A stretch of 56,482 nt of DNA from Nephromyces sp. MM_2019 (GCA_015657535.1 JADHZB010002059.1:13254-69735), one strand, 5' to 3'; shown: positions 11,601 through 21,393, numbered from the stretch's first letter. Notes: generated by a model from the sequence alone, not told the origin. Numbers and translations: made by a program.

Positions 11601-14291
11601 TCACCCCAGAGTGAATATTACAAGTTTTTTATATTGGGAATTGTCGGTCTTATACTATGGGGATTGGGAATCCCAGTCATGGCTTTCTTCATACTATTTA
11701 TAAATAGAAAGAAACTCAACACAAATGAAGTGCGACTCAAGTTTGGATTCTTACATAATGGCTATAAGGAAGGTTTGTGGTACTGGGAAAACATTGTTTT
11801 TCTCAGAAAATTATTAGTTCTCATTATATCTCATGTTACCTTATTACCGGGAAAAGATTTAATAAGCAGTCGTATATGGATGGCGACACTTGTTGCCCTT
11901 ATTTTCTTGTATCTACATCTTAGTACACAACCATTTGATGAGAGGTATAATTCGATTTTGATAGATATAATATATATCTCTAGCTAACTAATTTATAGAT
12001 TTTCTTTTAATATTCACTTAATGACCTACTATTTACTCAGTGATCTAGAAGTGCCTGATAGTCCCATAATCTTTATATGTATGAACTATAAACGTTACTT
12101 GCTTGTGTACATATAGCATCTCGTTTCTAAATAATAAAAATTATGGGTGTATATAATCATTTATTCCATAAAACAATAGCCATGCGTATACCTATATCAT
12201 GCATGAACAATTTCTGCACATGTAAAACATTTGTAAAATCAGAATTATTAATAAGACCACATTATATAGTAACACCATAATCTTATATATGTACTTAGAT
12301 AAACATACTGTTTTTTGTAATTATATCAAATTAGTAACCCTTATTGAATATTAATTTTCACATGAGATAAGAATTGTTCTGTAAGGTGTACACGCATATA
12401 GCTTATTTAGACATCATTAAGCACTCAGATTAATTGCAAGTGTATATAATTAAAATGAAATTTTTTTTAGGCTACATCATTTCAATATATTTTAATATAC
12501 AAACTTTACAGAAATTACTCACGTCTTGATAACCTAGAGACTCATAGTATGTCTACTTGGACTCTAAGCTTAATCATTGTTGGGGTAAGACTCTTGACTA
12601 CTTGTGATATTTTTGATCAGATACATTATCAACGAATATGATATTATAAGTCTATTCTTAATACAGTTTTATGAAAATTATTATCATAAATTGTTTAATT
12701 GGTATTGTAACATTGTGCATTTGTTAAAAATTGCTTTTATCTTTTCACAAAATAGATTTTTAACAAATTTTACAAAAATGATTTTTCATATAATAATACC
12801 TAATTCTTTAGATAATCCTTGGGTCGGAACTCTCAACTATAACGAATATTTGCATCTTATCAGTTATCGTGATAGCTACTACTGCTTTCATTAGTGAAGT
12901 CCTTTACTCACTTGCATATGCATATTTTGAATTTGTTCAAAGGGGTAAACTTTTTTACAATTACCCCATAATTGGACGTTTCTATGGCTATCTAGGAACT
13001 CTTTCACTTAAGCAAAAGGAGAAGGAGGCACTTGTATGCTTTGATGGGGAATTAAATCTAATTCAGTTAATGGGTAGCAAGAGACTGGCACCACTTATAT
13101 CTAAAAAGAAAGATAATACACGTGAAATACAAAATTATGATGTCCGGTACTTTATTCGTTTTATAGAGAGGTTAATTGCGCTTGCTGCAGTAGATAAGAT
13201 GAAAGATGAAATAGCAGGCAACTTCCTTGAATTTACTTTATGTGAGGTACTCGTTTTTGAAAAAATTGAAAAAGAGTTGCAGCAAAAACAGAAATCGTTA
13301 TCAGCTATAGCAGAAGGGAACCTCTCTCAACTTGTGGAATATATGAAGCTAGATAATAAACAAGCTAATATTGAAAATTCAGCTGGTACAGAAAATACGC
13401 AAGATGAACTAATACATTTGATTAAAGCGCAGCAATCTCTTGATGAAAACAAAGAAGGTATTTGTGAAATTATAATTTATAGAATTACAGATTTGTTACC
13501 TTTATGGTTTTGTTTCATACCTTTTTTTAGCTAATTATAACTTTTTTCTTTGCTATTTTACACTATTTATAACTGTAAAAACTTCCATAGAGAAATCAAG
13601 TTAAACACACCCCTATCTACTATCTTCGAATTTTTTTCAATCCACTACATTTCGAGCTAGCTTTTTACAAAACCATTAAAACTTTTCCACTCCCAAATAT
13701 TTGTAATGATCTAGATAAGATTGAGTTACACAAAGCCTCTAAGGTCCCTGATGACATTTGACCAAACTAGAAACACCCCTTTGAAATAATCCGTTATGTT
13801 TCACAGATATTGAAATTTCTGAAGATTACCAAAAAGAAATTAATTACTTATTTGACAAGGAGAGCCTCAAACAAGGGATCAGTATTAGTGACTTGTATGT
13901 AGCTATGTTGAAAATGCAGCTTTTAGACGATAGAAAAATAGATAGTCAACTTAAGATTTTTCAAGCTATGAAAGAGAACCTAAGGAAACAAGAGGAAAAG
14001 CGAGTATTTGAGACTAATAAGCATTTAAAAGGAATCGAAAAGACATTAGAGAAGGTTTTAGATTTAGATGAAGGCAAGCTTAATCAACAGAAGTTGGAAT
14101 TGTCAAACCTACTGGAAAATATAGAAAAACAAGACCAAATAATCAAGCAAAGTAATGAGGAACTTGATGATTTAAAACAAGAACTTGAATATTTAAAGAA
14201 TAACCTAACTGAATTCTTGGATGCTGAGGATTTATCTGACGAATGGATAGATACCAAAGATGTATCACTTTTAGATCACCCTGAGAAGTAG
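237..14291 (+). CDS. CRMP-like giant kringle/cysteine-rich multi-pass membrane protein (15 exons, 5' end missing)
   Basis: Exons by hand: 237-482, 1057-1290, 1850-2215, 2780-3196, 3894-4140, 4340-5309, 5703-6435, 6856-6964, 7503-8129, 8909-9125, 9534-10239, 10312-11944, 12512-12584, 12812-13457, 13807-14291 (TAG). All joins keep phase and give 2568 residues plus stop. Order seen: a Cys-rich lead, a kringle, three related ~120-140-residue modules, an NHL-like beta-propeller, an Ig-like segment, about nine CxCxxG(Y/H) GCC2/GCC3-type modules, about nine membrane helices and a coiled-coil tail. This is the plan of apicomplexan cysteine repeat modular proteins (Plasmodium PCRMPs; Toxoplasma CRMPa/b, linked to rhoptry secretion). 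No start or signal peptide is visible; exon 1 begins with two bases of a split codon after a TG-rich acceptor. The family call is firm; orthology to a particular CRMP is not. Confidence 0.85.
483..1056 (+). repeat. Intron with 56-bp TG minisatellite
   Basis: Donor GTAAGT at 483 and acceptor TTATAG at 1056. From about 515 to 860 there are six copies of a 56-bp unit; each contains ATTGTGGATTTTGG and GTTGTAG, the latter at about 554, 610, 666, 722, 778 and 834. Each copy therefore carries an acceptor-like GTTGTAG that the phase-consistent model skips. The remainder is TG/CA-rich single-copy sequence. Confidence 0.85.
1057..1290 (+). other. Kringle domain exon of the CRMP-like gene
   Basis: This single 234-bp exon encodes a kringle. 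It shows DYRGNG, then SGRVCQKW, a KPHTH stretch, NFCRNP, IWCWTSDP and a closing EECKPLC. These match the kringle landmarks YRG, SG-x-x-CQ-W, PH, N-x-CRNP, WC-x-T and the final C-x-x-x-C in order and spacing. The first Cys is the TGT just after the acceptor and the last Cys is split over the next intron. One extra Cys follows YIG. Kringles are disulfide-bonded protein-binding modules. Both flanking introns are phase 1, so the exon is symmetric. Confidence 0.9.
1291..1849 (+). repeat. Intron ending in a (TG)n tract
   Basis: Donor GTAAGT at 1291, acceptor GTGTAG at 1849. The first 500 bp are AT-rich with short ACAC/TACA runs. About 1796-1840 is a nearly pure TG run that leads into the acceptor and takes the place of an ordinary pyrimidine tract. 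Confidence 0.8.
2216..2779 (+). repeat. Intron with (TG)n start and a long CA tract
   Basis: Donor GTATGTGTG at 2216 runs straight into a TG repeat. From about 2576 to 2750 the plus strand is almost purely CA/CATA, so the complementary strand shows a spurious Cys/Val frame. The acceptor is GATTAG at 2779 after a T-run. The strand of the dinucleotide repeat flips from TG to CA within the same intron. Confidence 0.8.
3197..3893 (+). repeat. Intron with ~34-bp TG minisatellite
   Basis: Donor GTTTGTGTG at 3197, acceptor GTATAG at 3893. Positions 3200-3620 hold about twelve copies of a ~34-bp unit containing GTGTGTGCATGTAT, with single-base variants (ATGTAC, ATCTG) between copies. The rest is AT-rich with ACACA patches. 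Confidence 0.85.
4141..4339 (+). repeat. Short intron with 17-base poly-C run
   Basis: Donor GTGAGT at 4141, acceptor TTTAG at 4339. It contains a TA run, then 17 consecutive C at 4282-4298 followed directly by CACACACA. A C homopolymer of this length is striking in such AT-rich DNA and may vary between strains or be a sequencing weak spot. Confidence 0.8.
4340..6210 (+). other. NHL-like beta-propeller and Ig-like (He_PIG-type) segment of the CRMP-like protein
   Basis: Exon 6 (970 bp) and most of exon 7 contain almost no Cys but many strand-turn repeats. One blade reads CFITDTHNNRLVWLTFD, very close to the NHL consensus (V-A-D-T-x-N-N-R-V). Others such as YLVLINSHTSKLDIL and ILDISHPL look like weaker blades. 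Near the end, DFLSIDKTTGEINGVFNT matches the 'FSIDPTTGxIxG' signature of He_PIG or cadherin-like Ig domains. Cys-rich sequence starts straight after it (LACNDGQFF). The number of blades is not certain. Confidence 0.55.
5310..5702 (+). repeat. Intron with ~54-bp tandem repeat
   Basis: Donor GTAAAT at 5310, acceptor TTTCAG at 5702. Four diverged copies of a ~54-58-bp unit share a TATAATTTCTACAT-like core (AATTTCT at 5364, 5418, 5472, 5530) followed by ACACAC. A CA tract at about 5639-5682 precedes the acceptor. Confidence 0.75.
6436..6855 (+). repeat. Intron with G-rich, quadruplex-capable 5' part
   Basis: Donor GTATGT at 6436, acceptor TATAG at 6855. Positions 6460-6533 on the plus strand hold many G-runs (GGGGGG, GGGG, GGGG, GGGG, GGGG, GGGGG), separated by short spacers. 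The rest is TG/AT-rich. The transcript of this strand could fold into a G-quadruplex just after the 5' splice site. Confidence 0.7.
6965..7502 (+). repeat. Intron with CA-type repeat near the acceptor
   Basis: Donor GTAAGA at 6965. The chosen acceptor CACACAG at 7502 gives the CECKPGYH junction without a stop; the nearby CCAG at 7510 would run into a stop. Positions 7320-7500 are a CATA/CACA tract. The rest is plain AT-rich sequence. Confidence 0.75.
8130..8908 (+). other. Longest visible CRMP intron (779 bp)
   Basis: Donor GTATGT at 8130, acceptor TTCAAG at 8908. It starts TG-rich, then becomes plain AT-rich, with a short CA/TA microsatellite at about 8763-8792. No coding exon was found inside. 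Further right, CRMP introns lose the TG/CA bias. Confidence 0.75.
10848..12935 (+). other. Multi-pass membrane region of the CRMP-like protein
   Basis: About nine hydrophobic helices follow the last Cys-rich module: seven in exon 12 (for example LITLLYVCQIFFNIF, LFYFFLPVLLPIFVTIIMIA, GIVGLILWGLGIPVMAFFIL, MATLVALIFLYLHL), one made by joining exon 13 to exon 14 (SLIIVGIILG) and one in exon 14. Between helices 5 and 6 is an RLKFGFLHNGY...WYWEN...LRK block, a feature shared with multi-pass GCC2/GCC3 proteins of alveolates. Exon 13 is only 73 bp. Confidence 0.8.
12936..14291 (+). other. Predicted cytoplasmic coiled-coil tail of the CRMP-like protein
   Basis: After the last helix the chain is hydrophilic. 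Exon 14 ends with a Lys/Glu/Gln-rich helix (EKIEKELQQKQKSLSA). Exon 15 is almost entirely heptad-like (KQEEKRVFETNKHLKG; EELDDLKQELEYLKNNL) and closes in acidic DAEDLSDEWIDTKD before the stop. Cytoplasmic placement is inferred from the extracellular Cys-rich side and an odd number of helices. A coiled coil here could be the contact point for intracellular partners. Confidence 0.65.
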
Positions 14292-16475
14292 AATAATATT
14301 TATTATTGTATTTTGTTAAACTTATTATTTTATTTTTATCCAGCTTCAAATTTCAAAAATAAATTAATAAACTAAAACCACTATCTCAGCTATTAAATAA
14401 CACTAATTTTAGAAGTCTAAAACAAGATATTAGTCATTTACAAGTAATTTTTTTCTATAAGAATATACAAAAACAAATAGAAATAATAAAGATCCTGTTA
14501 TTAATTCGAACTTGTAAAAGTTTAGATTTATGCTGGTATTAAACTTTTTCAGACAAATTTTACAAGAATCCTAAAAATTTTATCGTTACAACTGCCTTCT
14601 AAAAAGTCATGGTTCCTCAAAAATTTCAACAAGACCCTCATTTAAACCCAGAACCTAAATCGCTAAATATATGGATAAATTATCCATTTTACAGTTTAAA
14701 TAAAAAAGCTAAGGATCTTTGTTTAAAATTTTGTTAAAATAAGAATCCTGTAGTTAATTAATTGTAGTATCACTGCATGAATAAGCTATATAAAAATTTT
14801 GAAACCAAAAATTAATTGTTAAACCGAAATTATTACTTTTTTAAAAACTATCATATATATACTAACATAGTATATATGAATCATTAGGTTTAAAAACAGT
14901 TATCTCAGTAGTTGCTGATGTATCTAATTATTTAAATCCTATATTAATCAGCACTTTATAAAGTAATTTTCATCTAGTTTCGTTTTAATTAGTAAAAAAA
15001 TCACAACCTTCATTAAAGATTTATGAATTGCAATACGATAAGTTGTAAAAAGTTTTTAGGTAAACTCTTCAATACAAACCAAACGAATAAGTTTAATATA
15101 CAATTTCAAACTTTATCTTTTCAATAGTATTTCGATTTTAGTCCCTAAACAAAATCAAGAGTAAAAATAATAATGATATATTTTTGAGTTCAAAGCTTTA
15201 TTGTGTATTGCAAAATATATGCGAATCTCCATTATTTTCATTAAATTGTCTAGATATAAGATGATGACCGAGAACCATCATAAGTAGGTAATCCACTACT
15301 AATTATATAGATGTAGAGGATCACACGTTCCATTTGTTTATCATTTTTGTCAAATTTAGAAGGACTGACTGAGTTGGCTTAATGTTAAATGTTATTTGGT
15401 TATTACTTATGACAAATCTTGTGCATGCCTTTTCTAAAGTTTTATAATTTATAATTAAAAATCTGAGGACTTGTGTGCCTAAAATATGTATGATCAAAAA
15501 ATTTTTTTTGACAAGGCATTTTTTATGTCGAAGCTAGAATCAATTTTATGTATAAAATTAATTTTTCTAGGCTTCAGTGCTATGTTGGGTTGGTAAGCAA
15601 TATGTATTGTATAAAACTTCACAATGTTAATGTAAGTGTACCTTGCGTGTACTTATAATATGTATATTATAAACATTTAATAAACTTACTATGGCTAACA
15701 CAAAATGAATTATGTACGATGTTCATCAATTTGTTGTATGTAGTATTTACTAATATTCTAAATGCACATGATGAATTACAATATTATGAAAAATTGAAGA
15801 AGTACTGTGCCACTCATGAGTGATACTTATACATATTCATTGAAATATGCGTTTATCAAAACACACCCTTTAATCTCCCTGATTCTCCTACTGCTTTGTG
15901 TCATGAAATCAAAAGTTATCTACTTAATCTGCTACGTGTATAACATAAATATATATTATATATATATAGAAGATAAAAATTGCATGTATATATAGCATAC
16001 TTCTACTTGCATAACTGCTCTTTATCATTTTCCGCAAGATTAAAACAACAATCAAATATATAACTTTCTGTAACTTTTAAACTTTATCATTGCATTTTAT
16101 CAACTATAAAATTTCTTCCTTATTTATTATCTTTTACAATTTAAATCCAAAATATTATTAACCAACCAATGTTATTAAAATTCTTTGACCATTTCTCAAA
16201 ATCATTGTATGCACTTATACTTGACTCATAACTTTTACTTTTATTAACACTTATGCTAGTATTTTTAAAACCTATTATTATTATTTTACATATCCTCTAC
16301 CAAGATCTAATATAAAACTAGATATAGGGTTAGTCTATCTTCACCCCTCTATCAATTTTCACATTAAATTACTCAAAATCGCGATACTTATTAATTCCTT
16401 TTTTGCTTAGTATTTATTACATCCAATTTTAATAACATAATCTTTGCTTTATATATTATTGTTTACCAGATAGAT
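14292..16475. other. Intergenic, AT-rich
   Basis: Between the CRMP stop and the glutathione synthetase start. Very AT-rich with short homopolymers; no exon pair, RNA gene or repeat family was recognised. It should hold the CRMP 3' UTR and the next promoter. A 62-codon frame at 15807-15995 has no protein-like features. Confidence 0.6.
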
Positions 16476-18266
16476 ATGGATAACGCAATCGACGCATTAA
16501 CAGCTGCCTTCTTTAAATTCTGGAAGGATTCCTATATCTATCTCAAATCTGAAAACAATGAGCCCTATTCAAAAGACTACAAGAGGTACTCCATTACTAA
16601 CTATCTATCAGATGGAATGGCCTACTCTGTAGCACAAGGACTTATGCAATATACTAAGATTCAAACTAGGCCTTCTCAAGGTGACCAATGGCAACCACTT
16701 TTTCCTGGTGGTGACGTTAAAATAGCTTCGACTACCTTTTTGCCTTCACCTTATCCAAAATCCCAATTCCAATATGCCAAGATACTTGCCCCATTATTCA
16801 ACCAACTTGCAAATAATGCGAGCAACAACCCATCTTGGTTGATTGAGCAACTCAAACCAATGGCAAAGGTTGATGATTATGTCAAGCGACTTTTAGACAT
16901 ATGCCAAAGAATTTACGTTGATGGTGAGAAAGACTTTAGTAAGGAGCTAAAGTTACACCTATTCCGCTCAGATTATATGACTCACCTTACCATGAATGGA
17001 GATAAACCTAGCCTTAACATCAAGCAAATTGAATTAAATGTTGTATCAGTCAGCCTTGCTTCCTATGTTAATAGCCTTGCCCCTATTCATAAAGTTCAAG
17101 TACAAAATATCCTGCAAAGTACTCCTTTTTTTAATTCATTTGAAGCTTTGAATGAAACTCACCCATCAAATAACCCTCTACATGAATTCGGATATGCATT
17201 TCACGCTGCTCAAAAAGTATATCAAGAACGTTATAACTCTAAACACCCACTAGCAGTTATGTGGTTGGTTGATCCCAACGATCTAAATGAGGTAGATCAC
17301 CGTCATTTAGCTTTTACCTTACAAAACGAATACGGCTTAAATGTCATTCGTGCAACTTTCAATGAGCTATACTCAATGAGGAATAACGGAACACTTTTCA
17401 TAGGCAATGAATATAGCAATCATCAACCCAACACCGAAAATTATTTTAGCAAATCTAATACCCTTTTTATAACAGAAAGCCAAGGAGATTGGGAAGGATC
17501 TACAAAATTTACTTATGAAGTTGCAATAATCTACCTGAGAAGCGGTTATTCACCTGACCATTTTACATGTGAAGAAGATTGGGAAATTTATGAATGGCTT
17601 GAAAACACAAAGGCCACAAAAGTTCCTGCTGTACCTACACTTTTAGCTGGGATGAAAAAGATACAACAGGCTTTCTGTGACCACCAAACTCTCAATAAGT
17701 TTACCAATTTTGCACATGAACTCGAACCCTGCTTTGCCCTCCAAATTGATTGTAATGATACTTCACCACTTGCCATGGAAACAATGCATAAAGCTATAGA
17801 AAACCCAGAAAACTATGTTTTGAAACCCCAGAGAGAAGGAGGTGGAAACAATCTTCATGATAAAGAATTAGCTGATACATTAAAAGCACATCTAGAAATG
17901 CTAGGAAAATCTACAGAGGAAACAAATCGTGACTTCGTAGCTTCTTCGGAATACATATTAATGGAAAAGATCAAGCCTCCTGAGTTACCAACTGTTCACT
18001 ACAAAACACCATATCCTAGTAAGGAAGTCCCACACCCTCTAACCAAACCATTATGTATGGAAAGTGTTGGCGAACTAGGTATATATGGAACTGCTGTCTA
18101 TGACGGTGAAACCGAAGTCATTAATAAATATGCAGGTTATCTTATGCGCACTAAGAGCAGCAAAGATAATGAAGGTGGCTTTGTCACAGGAGTCTCTTCT
18201 ATGGACTCAATCTTTCTTTATGATGATTCCAAATTCTTGAAGTCTTTTTTGAAATCACTCAAATAA
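16476..18266 (+). CDS. GSS: Glutathione synthetase (eukaryotic type)
   Basis: Single-exon, 596 residues. It joins gamma-glutamylcysteine and glycine with ATP to make glutathione, the second step of glutathione synthesis, in the cytosol. Diagnostic blocks are present in order: QIELNVVSVS (~184-194, matching QIEIN-x-I-S of the animal enzyme), YLRSGYSPDHF (~353), the ATP-grasp Gly-rich loop LKPQREGGGNN (~449-459), MEKI (~496), GYLMRTK (~554) and EGGFVTGVSSMDS (~566). No signal peptide. At 596 residues it is about 120 longer than the human enzyme; the extra length seems to lie in an N-terminal/central insertion and in the segment around 500-530. The start at 16476 is the first ATG and is followed by a plausible helical N-terminus. 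Confidence 0.97.
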   Translation: MDNAIDALTAAFFKFWKDSYIYLKSENNEPYSKDYKRYSITNYLSDGMAYSVAQGLMQYTKIQTRPSQGDQWQPLFPGGDVKIASTTFLPSPYPKSQFQYAKILAPLFNQLANNASNNPSWLIEQLKPMAKVDDYVKRLLDICQRIYVDGEKDFSKELKLHLFRSDYMTHLTMNGDKPSLNIKQIELNVVSVSLASYVNSLAPIHKVQVQNILQSTPFFNSFEALNETHPSNNPLHEFGYAFHAAQKVYQERYNSKHPLAVMWLVDPNDLNEVDHRHLAFTLQNEYGLNVIRATFNELYSMRNNGTLFIGNEYSNHQPNTENYFSKSNTLFITESQGDWEGSTKFTYEVAIIYLRSGYSPDHFTCEEDWEIYEWLENTKATKVPAVPTLLAGMKKIQQAFCDHQTLNKFTNFAHELEPCFALQIDCNDTSPLAMETMHKAIENPENYVLKPQREGGGNNLHDKELADTLKAHLEMLGKSTEETNRDFVASSEYILMEKIKPPELPTVHYKTPYPSKEVPHPLTKPLCMESVGELGIYGTAVYDGETEVINKYAGYLMRTKSSKDNEGGFVTGVSSMDSIFLYDDSKFLKSFLKSLK

Positions 18267-19383
18267 ATAATCAAATTTTATCTACCCATTACTCTTTGTT
18301 CTAATCCTTCCCATGTAAAATCGTATTTTAACTGCCTGATTCATCCATTGCTATCAAAGCCTCAAAATTGACATACTCTCACTAGCACTGGTTTTATTAA
18401 ATATCGAAAACCACCACTATAGTCGAACCAAATTTATATGTTATCTAATTTTGTTAAACTTACCGACAATATTTTTTGTAATTTTTTAACAAATTTGAAG
18501 CTGTTTCTCTAGCACGAACCTAAGATAGAAAACCCCCCAATTTAGTGACATGCTTCACTATATGATATTAATTTTTGAAACACTCTTGGCAAAACGTTAT
18601 ATTTACACATACGATGATTATCCCAACTACCTTGCCATAACTCTTCAAGTATTATGTTTTATCTAGCATGAAGACCTAATCTTAACCTTAATTTTAAAAT
18701 ATGTTTGAATATTACAAACTATATTGATCGAAATACTCAACAGAATTAAAAACATAAAATAAATCTCAAATAGAATGAATATAAAGGATTATATTAAAAC
18801 TAAATGATTATAAATGGCTCATAGAATGTCCATGACACTAGTGACTTTGTAAGATTTTTCAATAACCGTTCTCTAAGAATAGTTAGTGAAAATTAAATTA
18901 GAAAACAATAGGCTATAGTATACATCTACCGTTTTGGGTATTTGGTATTTACAGCTAAACAAAATCCATTTTCCAACATATTAACTACTACTTCCTAAAA
19001 TTTAATCTTAACAAACTATCTAGGTTGATGACAATTTAGTATGGAAAAACAAGTGTATATAGAAAACTCCCTGTATACAAATATATTTATAAAATGTTTT
19101 ATATGTGAAAGACTTAAGTTTTTAATGCAAGATTTAGATATATTTCATATATAATAAAATCCTGACTTGATTTAGTTTTTGCCTTTGTAAGATTAAAAGC
19201 TCACTAGAGCAACAACTAGTTATAATTCTAACTCATAATCCATGCTATTACAATTGTACATATAAATATCGATGTGCCATCTTGATTATCAACTGGAGAA
19301 GATTTCACTTACGAATCCTATCGAATAGAGCAAAAGATTTATGATGAATATCGAACCTTATAGAACCAAATTACTCCTGGAGT
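18267..19383. other. Intergenic, AT-rich
   Basis: Between glutathione synthetase and the ABC-F gene, both on the plus strand. AT-rich, no exon or RNA gene recognised. It should hold the 3' UTR of one and the promoter of the other. Confidence 0.6.
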
Positions 19384-21393
19384 ATGCCTCATATGATTCA
19401 CCTCATCCACTTTTGGCTGCTTTGGATAACCCTAAGCCCCGGTTATAAGATTTCGAGTGCTTTTTTTTGCCCAAAACTTACAAACAATAGGTGGTCAAGC
19501 CCCTTCAAGCTTTCTGCAGCGCCATCTCCAACTATCAGGGCTTCACCAAACAAGAAAAACCTAAAATCTAACATTATAGGTAAAAAAGTACATTATAATA
19601 ATCAGAACTCAGTGCTCTTGGGCCTCAGAGGCATATCCCTTCTCTATGGCCATCGTTGGGTCCTCAAAGATGTTTCATTCGACATCAAGCGAGGGGATAA
19701 GTTGGGCCTCATTGGGCCCAATGGAAGTGGAAAAAGCTCCTTACTCAAAATTATCTCAGGTGATCTTTTAGCAACATCTGGAGACCTCACCACCGGAATC
19801 AAGGCAGCACTCTTACCACAAGAATTCTCATTTACCCCAACAGAGACTATTGGGAGTATATTATTTAAGAATAATAACGGCCAAGACTCAACAAGCGACT
19901 ATGGAGACCTTACGAGTAATCAAAGTTTCATAAAGAAGTGGATGAGTATCATTGGATTCAATATTAACACAGACATAAGCATTCGTGCTGAAACATTGAG
20001 TGGAGGTTACCAGATGAGATTGGCATTATGCAAACTACTTATCGCATCACCTGATCTACTTTTGCTTGATGAGCCTAACAATCACTTAGATGTTGAAACT
20101 TTGATATGGCTACAAAACCTATTACAAAATCAGATTCGTATCCCCTTCATACTTGTCACACATTCCACTGCTTTTGCTGCTAAGATATGTAATAAATACA
20201 TGGATTTAGATAACCCAAAAGCTCAGATTATAGAGGGTAATTTTACACAATTTCAAACCAAGAGAAAATTATTATACCATGAATCACTATCTTGTTGGGA
20301 ATCACAACAAAAAAGGATAAAAACTACAAGAAATTATATCAGAGAACATTATGGACAATCCCAATACTCCGAAAAAGTTAATCGCCTTAAACAAGAGCTA
20401 GAAGACCTCCAAAATAGCCCAGATTATATCAAAATTGAACCCAAAAGGTCTCTATCTATCTCTCCCCCTACCAAGAAGGACCTACCAAAAATTAATTTCT
20501 TACCAAAAAAGAATCAACAGCGTCTTTTTATTGATAAACTCGCATTCTCTTACCCAATTGACCGCAACTCAAATGAAAGTGAAAAAAACACTATCTTTAA
20601 CAACGTTACCCTAAATTTCTACCCTGGTGAAAAGATAGCTGTACTTGGTAGAAATGGTTTAGGAAAATCTACTTTCCTAAAGCTATTATCTGGGGAACTT
20701 ACACCAGATGAGGGCAAAATAACACCCAAACCAAGTCCTAACCGTACACATTACTATACACAAACCATCTCTCTTGATCCAAAACTTAATGTACTCCAAA
20801 CTATATCTCAAACCATGTCAGATGACAATGAATCTGAGGATAAACATGAGGAGGCTATTCGACTCCTGGCTTTATTTCAATTCCGTGGTGAGCAAGTTCT
20901 CGAAACGAGTGTATCAAAATTAAGTGGTGGTGAAAAGGCAAGGCTTTCTTTATGTAGGATGATGTGTTCATCCACTAATATACTATTATTAGATGAACCT
21001 ACAAATCACCTTGATAAGGCTAACTGTTTAGCACTAGAGATGGCCCTGCAAAGCTTTCCTGGAATTCTTTTTATTGTATCCCATGACCTTGAATTTATGA
21101 GTAAGATTGCAAATAGTATATTGCTATTCCAGTCAAATAAATCCTTACGCAAATTGGACAGCACAGATATTTACAATTTTTTGAATTCATTACAGAAGAC
21201 TGATGAATTTTCTTCTCTTCTTAACTATGACCAAAATTCACACATTTTCCCTTCACCAACAATCCCAAAAAATGAAAACTCTTGGCAATTAAAAAATTCA
21301 GAGAAACGCTGGTTAGAAAAAAAGAAAACATTTGGCGGAAAAGGACGATCAGGAAAGATAAAACACATTAAGAATCTTAAACGATGGAATTGA
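19384..21393 (+). CDS. ABC-F family ATPase with plastid-type N-terminal leader
   Basis: Single-exon, 669 residues, two ABC domains and no membrane segment in the body: the soluble ABC-F type that acts on ribosomes. Domain 1: Walker A GPNGSGKSS (111-119), signature LSGGYQ (205-210), Walker B LLLLDEPNNHLD (225-236), switch His in VTHS (260). Domain 2: Walker A GRNGLGKST (422-430), signature LSGGEK (513-518), Walker B ILLLDEPTNHLD (533-544), switch VSHD (565-568). A charged linker with a helical hairpin separates them. The first ~20 residues are hydrophobic (IHLIHFWLLWITLS) and are followed by a basic, Ser/Thr/Asn-rich stretch (35-70). That is the bipartite signal-plus-transit pattern of apicoplast proteins. 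The tail is very basic (GGKGRSGKIKHIKNLKRW), suited to rRNA. Targeting is inferred. Confidence 0.93.
   Translation: MPHMIHLIHFWLLWITLSPGYKISSAFFCPKLTNNRWSSPFKLSAAPSPTIRASPNKKNLKSNIIGKKVHYNNQNSVLLGLRGISLLYGHRWVLKDVSFDIKRGDKLGLIGPNGSGKSSLLKIISGDLLATSGDLTTGIKAALLPQEFSFTPTETIGSILFKNNNGQDSTSDYGDLTSNQSFIKKWMSIIGFNINTDISIRAETLSGGYQMRLALCKLLIASPDLLLLDEPNNHLDVETLIWLQNLLQNQIRIPFILVTHSTAFAAKICNKYMDLDNPKAQIIEGNFTQFQTKRKLLYHESLSCWESQQKRIKTTRNYIREHYGQSQYSEKVNRLKQELEDLQNSPDYIKIEPKRSLSISPPTKKDLPKINFLPKKNQQRLFIDKLAFSYPIDRNSNESEKNTIFNNVTLNFYPGEKIAVLGRNGLGKSTFLKLLSGELTPDEGKITPKPSPNRTHYYTQTISLDPKLNVLQTISQTMSDDNESEDKHEEAIRLLALFQFRGEQVLETSVSKLSGGEKARLSLCRMMCSSTNILLLDEPTNHLDKANCLALEMALQSFPGILFIVSHDLEFMSKIANSILLFQSNKSLRKLDSTDIYNFLNSLQKTDEFSSLLNYDQNSHIFPSPTIPKNENSWQLKNSEKRWLEKKKTFGGKGRSGKIKHIKNLKRWN

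Noticed and set aside
12604..12894. 96-codon plus-strand frame
   Set aside because: Lies mostly in the intron 12585-12811; the CRMP reading frame from 12812 is different and continues the membrane helices.
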